Shown here one piece after another: positions 17,529 to 24,579 of a stretch of DNA of 64,000 nucleotides. The stretch is taken from the NCBI RefSeq assembly GCF_014229095.1, contig NZ_JAARZC010000001.1:496001-560000 (forward strand), read 5' to 3'. This stretch comes from Listeria cossartiae subsp. cayugensis. GTDB taxonomy: Bacteria > Bacillota > Bacilli > Lactobacillales > Listeriaceae. The notes beneath the pieces were generated by a model. That model worked only from the letters and a program-made list of their open reading frames with translations, was not told where the DNA came from and did no database searches. Both the position numbers and the translations under genes were made by a program. How positions within the stretch are numbered: position 1 is the stretch's first letter; the number at the start of each line of letters is the position of its first letter.

Positions 17529-18170
17529 TTATTTTCCAGCTACTGTAAAGCGTTCATTTAAATGATTAGGCCGCTCAATTTCATCCAAAACAGCAATTGC
17601 ATAGTCTTCCATACTAATAAAACTATTGCCATCGCTACCAAATAAAAGGTGATCTCGACCTAATTGATAGTCGCCAGTACGTTCACCCGGCTCGAACATA
17701 GCAGAAGGGCTAATATATGTCCAACTGAGTTCTGCTTTATGTGCTTTTAAATGTTCTAATTGTTTCGCTTGCGCACGTGCAGTCGGATAATACGGCGCTT
17801 CCCGAAGTCCTTTTGATTCTAAAAGGGTATTGCCATCTTCGTCAACTTGCAGGCTAGCTGCTCCGCCAACCACAAGTAAGCGCGGCGAAACGGTGCCATT
17901 TAAAACAGAGATTAAATGATCGAGCGAAGTGACATGTTTTTCTGCTTCTTCTGGACTGACCCCGTATGCATCAACAACGACATTTTGATCGGCTAAATCT
18001 GAAAGTGTTAAATCAAAAATATCTTTTTGTAAAATATTAATATCTTTATGCGTTTGCGTGATTTTTCCGGCGTTTCTAACAATCGCTGTGACTTCATGGC
18101 CACGACTTTTCGCTTCTTCTAAAATTCTCGAACCAGCTCGGCCTGTAGCACCAATGATACCAATTTTCAT
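17529..18170 (-). CDS. NAD(P)-binding Rossmann-fold protein (NmrA/SDR-a like, YwnB-type)
   Basis: This encodes 213 residues. The N-terminal KIGIIGATGRAGSRILEEA is the GxxGxxG dinucleotide-binding loop of atypical short-chain dehydrogenases, followed by a variable beta-alpha core with RLLVVGGAASL. The canonical YxxxK pair is not evident (YYPTARAQAKQLE lies in the right region), so it may be an NAD(P)H sensor or reductase rather than a classical SDR. A strong SigB-type promoter sits 56-81 bases upstream, so it is probably a general-stress gene; from memory it has been placed in the Listeria SigB regulon. Confidence 0.85.
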   Translation of the reverse strand: MKIGIIGATGRAGSRILEEAKSRGHEVTAIVRNAGKITQTHKDINILQKDIFDLTLSDLADQNVVVDAYGVSPEEAEKHVTSLDHLISVLNGTVSPRLLVVGGAASLQVDEDGNTLLESKGLREAPYYPTARAQAKQLEHLKAHKAELSWTYISPSAMFEPGERTGDYQLGRDHLLFGSDGNSFISMEDYAIAVLDEIERPNHLNERFTVAGK

Positions 18171-18225
18171 AAAAAAAGCCCCCTATTCATTTTTGTGGAA
18201 TAGATTCTCGCTTGATAAAAGAATT

Positions 18226-18251
18226 ATTCCCGAAAGAGGGGACCTGAAAAC
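18226..18251 (-). promoter_or_regulatory. SigB promoter of the NAD(P)-binding protein gene
   Basis: The reverse strand has GTTT (18251-18248), 16 bases, GGGAAT (18231-18226), an exact match to both SigB boxes. It sits directly after the rarD stop codon. Confidence 0.75.
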
Positions 18252-18253
18252 AT

Positions 18254-19174
18254 TTATTTTTTTGCGGCGTTTGCTAGTTGTTTGATTTTGGCTGCAGAGT
18301 ATATGTGGGAAATCGTGAAGATAATTAGCGCTAGCCAGATGAACATGAAGGCGAACAATTGGATGTGATCGAAACTTTCTTTGAATAGTAAGACGCCGAG
18401 TGCGAGCATCAGTGTTGGTCCGATATATTGTAGAAATCCGACCATTGTATAGCTGATTTTCTTCGCGGCAGTAGCAAATAAAAGTAGCGGGATTGCTGTG
18501 ACGACACCAGCACCAACTAAAATAATATTGGTTTGCGCTGCGTATTGCATTAATCCATTTGTTGCGAAAAAGACCACATAAATGAGCGCGAATGGTGTAA
18601 TAATCATTGTCTCAAGCGTTAACCCGGTCCAAACAGACACAGAAACGACCTTTTTAATTAGTCCGTATAGCGAGAATGTCACGGCCATACCAATTGCCGC
18701 CCAAGGAACGGAACCAAGATGCCAAGTAAGAATCAAGACACCGATAGTTGCAGAAATAACGGCGATAATTTCCCCACGACTTAATCGTTCTTTTAAAATA
18801 ACCGTTGCAAGCAAGACGTTTACAAGTGGGTTTATGTAGTAACCAAGACTTGCTTCCGTCACGTGACCACTATTCACCGTGTAAATGAATAAATACCAGT
18901 TTGCTGTAACTAAAAAAGCCGCCGCGATAATGGCGATAAGCGTCTTTGGTTTAAGCAACACATCTTTTGTTTCTTGAAAAACCATCGAGGATTTTCGCAA
19001 ACAAACGATCAAAAATAGCATAAAAATAAAAGACCAAATAATTCTATAGGCCAAAATCTCCATTGGTGGGACATTTGTAACTAGCTTCCAGTAAATTGGA
19101 AGAACGCCCCAACACACGTACGCGAGAGCTCCAGCGATGATTCCGCCTAGCAGTCCGTTTTGTTTATTTTCCAT
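18254..19174 (-). CDS. rarD: RarD-type EamA/DMT superfamily transporter
   Basis: This encodes 306 residues. The start ATG 19174 lies 11 bases after AAGGGGG; an upstream in-frame codon would put the site inside the gene. There are ten predicted membrane spans in two EamA repeats. The N-terminal GALAYVCWGVLPIYWKLVTNVPPMEILAYRIIWS region is typical of RarD (chloramphenicol-sensitive protein), with YYINPLVNVLLATVILKERLS and QYIGPTLMLALGVLLFKE as the paired repeat ends. Substrate is unknown. The SigB promoter for the next leftward gene begins at its stop codon. Confidence 0.88.
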   Translation of the reverse strand: MENKQNGLLGGIIAGALAYVCWGVLPIYWKLVTNVPPMEILAYRIIWSFIFMLFLIVCLRKSSMVFQETKDVLLKPKTLIAIIAAAFLVTANWYLFIYTVNSGHVTEASLGYYINPLVNVLLATVILKERLSRGEIIAVISATIGVLILTWHLGSVPWAAIGMAVTFSLYGLIKKVVSVSVWTGLTLETMIITPFALIYVVFFATNGLMQYAAQTNIILVGAGVVTAIPLLLFATAAKKISYTMVGFLQYIGPTLMLALGVLLFKESFDHIQLFAFMFIWLALIIFTISHIYSAAKIKQLANAAKK

Positions 19175-19238
19175 AGCGATGTTAGCCCCCTTTTTAAACA
19201 ATAGAACTATTTTAGCTTAAAAGGGCGAATAAAGCTAC

Positions 19239-19279
19239 AAAAAAAACTACGAATAGGCTAGCTATTCGTAGTTTTTTTT
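19239..19279 (-). terminator. yceI terminator
   Basis: AAACTACGAATAG/CTATTCGTAGTTT with A- and T-runs on both sides, immediately past the yceI stop. Confidence 0.92.
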
Positions 19280-19280
19280 A

Positions 19281-19811
19281 TTATTTGCTTGCTTCGATTT
19301 GGATGTTTAATTTTACTTCGTCACCGATAAGTACGCCACCAGTTTCTAACGCAGCATTGTAATTAAGGCCAAAGTCTTTGCGGTTGAATTTACCTTTTGC
19401 TTCAAAGCCGGCTACCATGTTACCAGTGTTTGGATCTTTTCCAGTTCCTTCGTAGCTTACTTCTAGTGTAAGAGGTTTTGTTACGTCGCGAATAGTTAAG
19501 TCACCAGTCACTTCATATTCATCGTCGCCATCAGCAGTAATTTTTGTTGCTGTAAAAGTCACGTTTGGATATTTTTCTACATTAAAGAAGTCTTCGCTTT
19601 TCAAATGTCCATCACGTTGCGCTTGGCGAGTGTCAACGGAAGCTGCTGCAACGGAGAAGTTTAATTTAGCCGATGTTAAATCTTCTGGATCCATTTCGAT
19701 GTCTGCTGTGAAATCGCTAAATGCACCTTTTACTTTTGATACCATCATGTGTTTTACTTGAAATTCGATTGAACTATGCGCTGGGTCTACGTTCCATTTT
19801 TCTACTGTCAT
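19281..19811 (-). CDS. YceI family lipid/isoprenoid-binding protein
   Basis: This encodes 176 residues with no signal peptide, so it is predicted to be cytoplasmic, unlike periplasmic E. coli YceI. The family beta-barrel motifs are all present: KWNVDPAHSSIEFQVKHMMVSKVKG, FNVEKYPNVTF, GDLTIRDVTKPLTLEV and FNRKDFGLNY. Members bind polyisoprenoid chains in a lipocalin-like pocket. The start follows TTTGGAGG. Upstream is a SigB-like promoter; the gene is known from memory as SigB-controlled in Listeria. Confidence 0.93.
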   Translation of the reverse strand: MTVEKWNVDPAHSSIEFQVKHMMVSKVKGAFSDFTADIEMDPEDLTSAKLNFSVAAASVDTRQAQRDGHLKSEDFFNVEKYPNVTFTATKITADGDDEYEVTGDLTIRDVTKPLTLEVSYEGTGKDPNTGNMVAGFEAKGKFNRKDFGLNYNAALETGGVLIGDEVKLNIQIEASK

Positions 19812-19861
19812 TGTTTCATTCCTCCAAATATGTTTTTTTATAAAAGCATTCTCTTATAATC

Positions 19862-19886
19862 TAGCCCAAATCAATTAAGCTTAAAC
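19862..19886 (-). promoter_or_regulatory. Candidate SigB promoter of yceI
   Basis: The reverse strand has GTTT (19886-19883), 15 bases, GGGCTA (19867-19862). The -35 is exact; the -10 matches GGG and deviates after it. Confidence 0.5.
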
Positions 19887-20014
19887 CTTTGAAAAAATAC
19901 TTTTACGCCTTAGAAAAGCAATTGCTTAACTGTTTATGAGTAAACTATATCACACTTACTTTTAATAAGCAACTATTAAAACGTAATGCAAATATGTTTT
20001 TTTCGTAAATATGA

Positions 20015-20043
20015 TTGAGTTTTTCTGCCAAAGTGCGTAGAAT
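20015..20043 (+). promoter_or_regulatory. marR-type gene promoter
   Basis: TTGAGT, 17 bases, TAGAAT, ending about 23 bases before the start codon. Confidence 0.7.
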
Positions 20044-20066
20044 AGGTTAAAAGAGGAGGTTGGATG

Positions 20067-20528
20067 ATGGTAGGAATTAATACAGATACAGAAAATATTA
20101 GTGAACTATTAAAGACGTATTGGTCGATTCAACGGATTTCTGCGGGATATGCGGATCAGAACGCGGCGAGTTTAGGACTAACCATTCAGCAACTTGCGAT
20201 GATAAATGTGATTTACAGCACGCCAGGAATTTCGATGGCAGATTTAACGAAACGACTAATCATCACAGGAAGCTCTGCAGCAGCAAATGTGGACGGATTA
20301 ATTAGCCTAGGTTTAGTAGTGAAATTAAATAAAACAATTCCAAGTGACAGCATGGATTTAAAATTGAAGCTCTCTAAAAAAGGAGAAGAATTATCGAAAC
20401 GCTCCACTGCAAACGCTTTTATGTACAAAGCGATGATGAAAGTATTCGAACATCTTTCCGAAAATGAAATAGAAGATTTAATTCGCCTTAATAAAAAAGT
20501 AGAAACCTTGCTGAAAAAGAGTAAGTAA
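20067..20528 (+). CDS. MarR family transcriptional regulator
   Basis: This encodes 153 residues. Two adjacent ATG codons follow AGGAGG (20054-20059); the second, at 20067, has the normal 7-base gap. The winged HTH is visible as LTIQQLAMINVIYSTPGISMADLTKRLIITGSSAAANVDGLISLGLV, followed by the wing (LKLKLSKKGEEL) and a dimerising C-terminal helix. The ligand is unknown. It is convergent with lysP through a shared terminator and is not obviously paired with a target gene; yceI is divergent, 250 bases away. Confidence 0.88.
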   Translation: MVGINTDTENISELLKTYWSIQRISAGYADQNAASLGLTIQQLAMINVIYSTPGISMADLTKRLIITGSSAAANVDGLISLGLVVKLNKTIPSDSMDLKLKLSKKGEELSKRSTANAFMYKAMMKVFEHLSENEIEDLIRLNKKVETLLKKSK

Positions 20529-20580
20529 AAACATCTCCTGTATCATTCAAGTAAAAATGAATGAACAAGAGATGTTTTTT
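20526..20580. terminator. Bidirectional terminator between marR-type gene and lysP
   Basis: AAAACATCTC/GAGATGTTTT enclosing an inner TCATTC/GAATGA hairpin, with T-runs on both strands. Confidence 0.8.
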
Positions 20581-22039
20581 ATTTTTGATCAAATTTGCAG
20601 TCTTCCAGTGGAATGACTTTTGTTTTATTGGTAAATTTATACGATAACCAGAAAACAAGGAAAATAGGGAGGCCGATATAAGAAATACCGATTTTTTGCC
20701 ACCAAGCCGCGTTGGTGAATTCTGGTTTTAAAAACGCCGCGTAATCCTGACCAACAATAACTAAAATACATAAAATTAACGCTAAAATTGGCCCGAATGG
20801 GAAGAATTTCGCTTTATATTTTAGTTCGTTTAGGTCATGACCTTGTTTAACAAAAGCTTTGCGGAAACGATAATGACTAACCGCGATTCCAACCCAAGCA
20901 ATAAATCCAGTTAAACCAGATGCAGATAGCAACCACGTATAAATGACCGTACCATTTTCCGTGAGCGTTGTAATGAACGTCATCGCGCCAACAATCGTAG
21001 TGACGATTAAAGCCGCCATCGGAATACCTCGACGGTTTACTTTACCCAAAAATTTAGGTGCTTTTTTATCACGAGCCATTGCCCAAAGCATTCTTGTTGA
21101 AGCGTAAAGACCTGAGTTACCAGCGGATAGCACAGAAGTTAGGATAACCGCATTCATCACCGAAGCCGCAAACGCAAGGCCAGCTTTTTCGAACACAAGT
21201 GTAAATGGGCTAATTGCCACATCTGTCGCCTCGGCACTAAGTAAATTAGGATTAGTATAAGGAATAATCATCCCGATAATGAAAATCGCGAAAATGTAAA
21301 ACAATAAAATCCGCCAGAAAACTTGTTTAATCGCTTTTGGTACACTAGTTTCTGGAGTAGCACTTTCACCAGCCGCGATTCCAACCATTTCCGTCCCTTG
21401 GAAAGAAAATCCGGCAATCAAGAACGTACCTAATATCGCGAAAAATCCACCTTTGAACGGGGCATCTCCTGCCGTAAAGTTAGAAAAACCAATAACTTCG
21501 CCGCCGAGAATTCCGACAATTGTAAGTACACCGACGATAAGGAAAATAATAACCGTTGCTACTTTAATAATTGAGAACCAATACTCCGATTCTCCGTAAG
21601 CTTTTACCGATAGTGCATTTAAACCGAAAATCAACAATAAGAAAATCGCGCTCCACAACCAAGCAGGGGTGTTCGGCAACCAAAATTGAACAATAATCGC
21701 CGCAGTAGAAATATCGACCGCCAGCGTAATCGCCCAGTTAAACCAATAATTCCACCCCAGTGCAAAACCAAAAGCCGGATCAACAAATCGACTAGCATAC
21801 GTACTAAACGAACCAGAAACCGGCATATACGTGGCCATTTCTCCTAAACTTGTCATTAAAAAGTAAACCATAATTCCAATTGCGATATAAGCAACTAATG
21901 CTCCGCCTGGTCCGGCTGTATGAATCGCATTCCCACTCGCTAAAAATAAGCCAGTTCCAATCGAGCCACCAATCGCTATCATAGATAGATGCCTTGTTTT
22001 TAAGTCACGACGTATTTCGCCGTGTGTTTCTTTTTTCAC
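20579..22039 (-). CDS. lysP: Lysine-specific permease
   Basis: This encodes 486 residues with 12 predicted membrane spans. The start is GTG 22039 after AAAGGGAG. The first helix RDLKTRHLSMIAIGGSIGTGLFLASGNAIHTAGPGGALVAY and the MTSLGEMATYMPVSGSFSTYASRFVDPAFGFALGWNYWFNW segment closely match LysP of enterobacteria and Firmicutes, an amino acid/H+ symporter of the APC superfamily. Assignment as the lysine importer is strongly supported by the lysine riboswitch and intrinsic terminator in its leader, which would shut expression when lysine is plentiful. Confidence 0.93.
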   Translation of the reverse strand: MKKETHGEIRRDLKTRHLSMIAIGGSIGTGLFLASGNAIHTAGPGGALVAYIAIGIMVYFLMTSLGEMATYMPVSGSFSTYASRFVDPAFGFALGWNYWFNWAITLAVDISTAAIIVQFWLPNTPAWLWSAIFLLLIFGLNALSVKAYGESEYWFSIIKVATVIIFLIVGVLTIVGILGGEVIGFSNFTAGDAPFKGGFFAILGTFLIAGFSFQGTEMVGIAAGESATPETSVPKAIKQVFWRILLFYIFAIFIIGMIIPYTNPNLLSAEATDVAISPFTLVFEKAGLAFAASVMNAVILTSVLSAGNSGLYASTRMLWAMARDKKAPKFLGKVNRRGIPMAALIVTTIVGAMTFITTLTENGTVIYTWLLSASGLTGFIAWVGIAVSHYRFRKAFVKQGHDLNELKYKAKFFPFGPILALILCILVIVGQDYAAFLKPEFTNAAWWQKIGISYIGLPIFLVFWLSYKFTNKTKVIPLEDCKFDQK

Positions 22040-22075
22040 TATTAATCTCCCTTTCTTTTATCAGAGGAAGTGCGC

Positions 22076-22108
22076 AAAAAACAGCCAATCTGCAAGAAAT
22101 TGGCTGTT
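22076..22108 (-). terminator. Riboswitch-controlled terminator of lysP
   Basis: The reverse strand AACAGCCAAT/ATTGGCTGTT is followed by a T-run (A-run at 22076-22080). It lies at the 3' end of the lysine aptamer, about 37 bases before the lysP start. Confidence 0.9.
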
Positions 22109-22129
22109 ACGTATTTTACCAACATCAAT

Positions 22130-22328
22130 TTGTCAGATAGCACACCTATAAGAAATTTCGACAAATTCTTATAGCAGTCCAGCCCCTTTAGGAAACTGTC
22201 CCAACAACTATTTCTAAACAAAGAGAAAATAGTCACTTCGGCGATCAACCTGTTCATTTTTTGTCAGTGGCGTCTTTGTTTCGCCTCGAAAAAATTACTA
22301 GTGAATCTCGCAACCTCTACCTCACCAT
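22130..22328 (-). ncRNA. Lysine riboswitch (L-box) aptamer
   Basis: Reading the reverse strand, the aptamer has the L-box landmarks in order: GAGGTAGAGGTTGCG (P1/P2 start), GATCGCCGAAGTGAC, GTTGGGACAGTT, AAGGGGCTGGACTGCTAT, then the 3' P5/P1 region and a terminator. The core sequences match the known lysine-binding five-helix junction. Its position before a LysP permease fits. It fills most of the 356-base gap between lysP and the LOV-STAS gene. Confidence 0.92.
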
Positions 22329-22395
22329 TTGGATGAGGGTTTATATTTGATTATTTACCCATAATAACGGAAAATGGGCTATTTTGCAATACGTT

Positions 22396-23157
22396 TTAGT
22401 AAAATTGTAGGGCTTCTTTGATAGTGCTATAAGTAGTTAGGCTGGCTAGACTTTCTTCGTAGCGAATTAAAGTCATGGCAAATTTAGGTGAAATCCCGGT
22501 AATAATTAGCTCTACACCAGTTAATTTCATAAATCCGTGGAACTTCACGAGGTTCATCACCGCGTCTTCATTAAAGTCAGCTAGCCCAGAAAGGTCCATA
22601 ATCAAATAATCTTCTTTGCCATAATCCATATACTCGCTCACATATTCTGACATATGCTGGAAACGGTCATGTGTCAAAGAGCCAATTAGTGGCAATACAC
22701 AAATATTTTCTTTGATCGGAACAATCGGCGTGGACAGTTTCTCAATTTCGCGTAACGATTTTTCGAGTTCCAGTTGATAGTCGTGTTCGTTTGTTACATC
22801 TTTTTGAATGCCGACAAAATACAAATGCGCATTATCATCGTAAATCGGTTCAATCGTAAGTTCATTCATAAAAGAAGTGCCATCTTTTCGGTAATTTTTT
22901 AGTAAAACATTCGCAGTGGATTTTTGGTCTATGGCTTGACGGATTTTTGCAACCTCTTCTTTGTCAGTGTCATCTCCTTGCAAAAAGTGACAATTGGAGC
23001 CAATAGCTTCTTCTTTCGCATAACCAGTAATATTTTCAAACCCTCTGTTTACATAAATGATTGGATTATCTTGTTGCTCAGGATCTGTAATAATTACTCC
23101 TACGCTAGACAAATTTAATGCTTTTAAAATAACATCGAATTTTGGATAAGCGGTCAT
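22396..23157 (-). CDS. Blue-light photoreceptor, LOV-STAS (YtvA-like)
   Basis: This encodes 253 residues; ATG 23157 follows AAGGGGGAG. The N-terminal LOV/PAS domain (about 10-115) contains GSNCHFLQGDDTD with the flavin-adduct Cys56 (the usual GxNCRFLQ has His in place of Arg), VLLKNYRKDGTSFMNELTIEPI and a linker helix. The C-terminal STAS domain (about 140-253) is the type found in stressosome proteins. In Listeria this protein (known from memory as Lmo0799) senses blue light through FMN and feeds the stressosome to activate SigB. The Arg-to-His change near the FMN phosphate is notable. Confidence 0.95.
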   Translation of the reverse strand: MTAYPKFDVILKALNLSSVGVIITDPEQQDNPIIYVNRGFENITGYAKEEAIGSNCHFLQGDDTDKEEVAKIRQAIDQKSTANVLLKNYRKDGTSFMNELTIEPIYDDNAHLYFVGIQKDVTNEHDYQLELEKSLREIEKLSTPIVPIKENICVLPLIGSLTHDRFQHMSEYVSEYMDYGKEDYLIMDLSGLADFNEDAVMNLVKFHGFMKLTGVELIITGISPKFAMTLIRYEESLASLTTYSTIKEALQFY

Positions 23158-23191
23158 CTGCGTGTTTCTCCCCCTTTGTACATACAAACCT

Positions 23192-23220
23192 ATCATACCA
23201 CGCAAATGAACGAAAACCAA
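23192..23220 (-). promoter_or_regulatory. Candidate promoter of the LOV-STAS gene
   Basis: The reverse strand has TTGGTT, 17 bases, TATGAT. An overlapping GTTT-N14-GGTATG resembles a degraded SigB site, so which sigma factor is used cannot be decided here. Confidence 0.5.
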
Positions 23221-23310
23221 AATGCCCAACTTGTGAAATTTATCGTGTGTGAGCAGAGGAGGGGAAATCGCGCTGGGGCAGGTGTATAATAGAGTTAGAG
23301 GTGATTAGTT

Positions 23311-23664
23311 ATGTATATAACATTTACAGAGAGCGCCAAGAATCGGCTGGATGCATTACGGTCGAATTTAGAAGGGCAGTTGCATTTGTATTATGATACG
23401 GAAGGCTGTTCTTGTGAAAATAGCGGTATTTTTACACTTCGATTAGTTGAAGGGAAAACTGCAGAGGACGATGCAATTGAATCCAACATTGGCCCAGTGC
23501 TTATTAAACGTTGGACGGAAATTTTTTTAGAAGAAGCGTTGATTATTGATTATGATGACACGCAAAAAACACTGATTTTAAAAAGTGATGGCCAGTATTA
23601 TAACCGCAATCTGTTGCTTGTGACGGATAAAGATGAGGTCATTAGTTGCCCAGTAACTTTATAA
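23311..23664 (+). CDS. HesB/IscA-like iron-sulfur biogenesis domain protein (YqkB-type)
   Basis: This encodes 117 residues. It starts MYITFTESAKNRLDAL, typical of HesB-like (Fe-S biosynthesis superfamily) proteins. The core DTEGCSCENSGIFTLRLV has two Cys separated by one residue, but the C-terminal Cys-Gly-Cys of true A-type carriers is absent; a single Cys lies near the end (ISCPV). It is therefore a YqkB-type degenerate member whose role in cluster delivery is unproven. It is monocistronic, with a terminator 10 bases after the stop. Confidence 0.8.
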   Translation: MYITFTESAKNRLDALRSNLEGQLHLYYDTEGCSCENSGIFTLRLVEGKTAEDDAIESNIGPVLIKRWTEIFLEEALIIDYDDTQKTLILKSDGQYYNRNLLLVTDKDEVISCPVTL

Positions 23665-23672
23665 TAGAAGAG

Positions 23673-23706
23673 AAGCCTAGAGTAATTTTTATTCTAGGCT
23701 TTTTTA
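23673..23706 (+). terminator. Terminator of the HesB-like gene
   Basis: AAGCCTAGA/TCTAGGCTT stem followed by a T-run. Confidence 0.88.
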
Positions 23707-23813
23707 TGAAAATTTCATGAGAATGTGGTGAAACTTTAGACATATAGTTACACAGACCTCGGTTTTGTAGTAACATGGAATAGGAAGTTTATACATATGG
23801 AAGGAGTGTCATC

Positions 23814-24452
23814 ATGGAACAACCATCAGTTGATGAACTGAAAAACTGGCGAAATGTTATGCTGCTTCACCGTTTTGCGCTGGAAGAAGTGAATACGAAA
23901 CTTAAAATATTGAATGAAGAATTTCAATTTATTCATGATTATAATCCGATGGAACATTTGAAGTCACGTGTGAAGTCACTAGAAAGTATCGGAGCGAAAT
24001 TAGAAAAGAAGCAGGTCGATATTACTCCGGAAAACGCCTTGAAATATGTGCATGATATTGCTGGAATTCGGATTACTTGTTCCTTTGTATCAGATATTTT
24101 TAGAATTCATGAAATGCTTGCCGGGCAAAGTGATATTACGATTAAGCGAGTAAAGGATTATGTGACTAATCCAAAACCAAACGGCTATCGGAGCTTGCAT
24201 TTACTCTGTGAAGTACCAGTTTTCCTGACAAATCGTTCTGAGAAAATGACGGTGGAAATTCAAATTCGGACAGTTGCAATGGATTTTTGGGCGAGTTTGG
24301 AGCATAAAATTTACTACAAATATCAACAAGAAGCGCCTGAGGAACTAGTGAACGAATTGCAAGATGCCGCGCGAATCATCACCCATTTAGATGAAAAAAT
24401 GAAAAACTTAAATGATCAAATTGACAAGTACAAAAAAGAGAAAGAAAAGTAA
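23814..24452 (+). CDS. relP: Small alarmone synthetase RelP (YwaC-type)
   Basis: This encodes 212 residues. It is a synthetase-only protein making (p)ppGpp from ATP and GDP/GTP. Motifs: NPMEHLKSRVKSLESI (substrate-binding basic helix), HDIAGIRITCSFVSDI, VKDYVTNPKPNGYRSLHL (pyrophosphate donor and acceptor site) and VEIQIRTVAMDFWASLEHKIYYK. The VTNPKPNGYRSLHLLCEVPVFLTN region matches my memory of B. subtilis YwaC (RelP) rather than YjbM (RelQ). There is no hydrolase domain. The gene is single, with a perfect 16-bp terminator stem. An HD-domain candidate hydrolase lies 9 kb away. Confidence 0.93.
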   Translation: MEQPSVDELKNWRNVMLLHRFALEEVNTKLKILNEEFQFIHDYNPMEHLKSRVKSLESIGAKLEKKQVDITPENALKYVHDIAGIRITCSFVSDIFRIHEMLAGQSDITIKRVKDYVTNPKPNGYRSLHLLCEVPVFLTNRSEKMTVEIQIRTVAMDFWASLEHKIYYKYQQEAPEELVNELQDAARIITHLDEKMKNLNDQIDKYKKEKEK

Positions 24453-24462
24453 CTTCATAATT

Positions 24463-24513
24463 AGCTTTATTTCTTTGCGAATGGGATGGATGCAAAGAAA
24501 TAAAGCTGTTTTA
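24463..24513 (+). terminator. relP terminator
   Basis: A perfect 16-bp stem AGCTTTATTTCTTTGC/GCAAAGAAATAAAGCT with a 13-base loop and a T-rich tail. Confidence 0.88.
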
Positions 24514-24579
24514 TATTTGCGGGATAAACTATTTTGCTTCATAATAATATAGAGGAAAAAGGAAAGGGGACTTTACATA

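Noticed and set aside
22042-22257. A 71-residue reading frame upstream of lysP on the same strand
   Set aside because: It lies entirely within the lysine riboswitch and terminator; its bases are explained by RNA structure.
23740-23800. Possible SigM/SigW promoter before relP (TGAAAC present)
   Set aside because: The matching -10 (CGTC or CGTA) is absent at the right distance.
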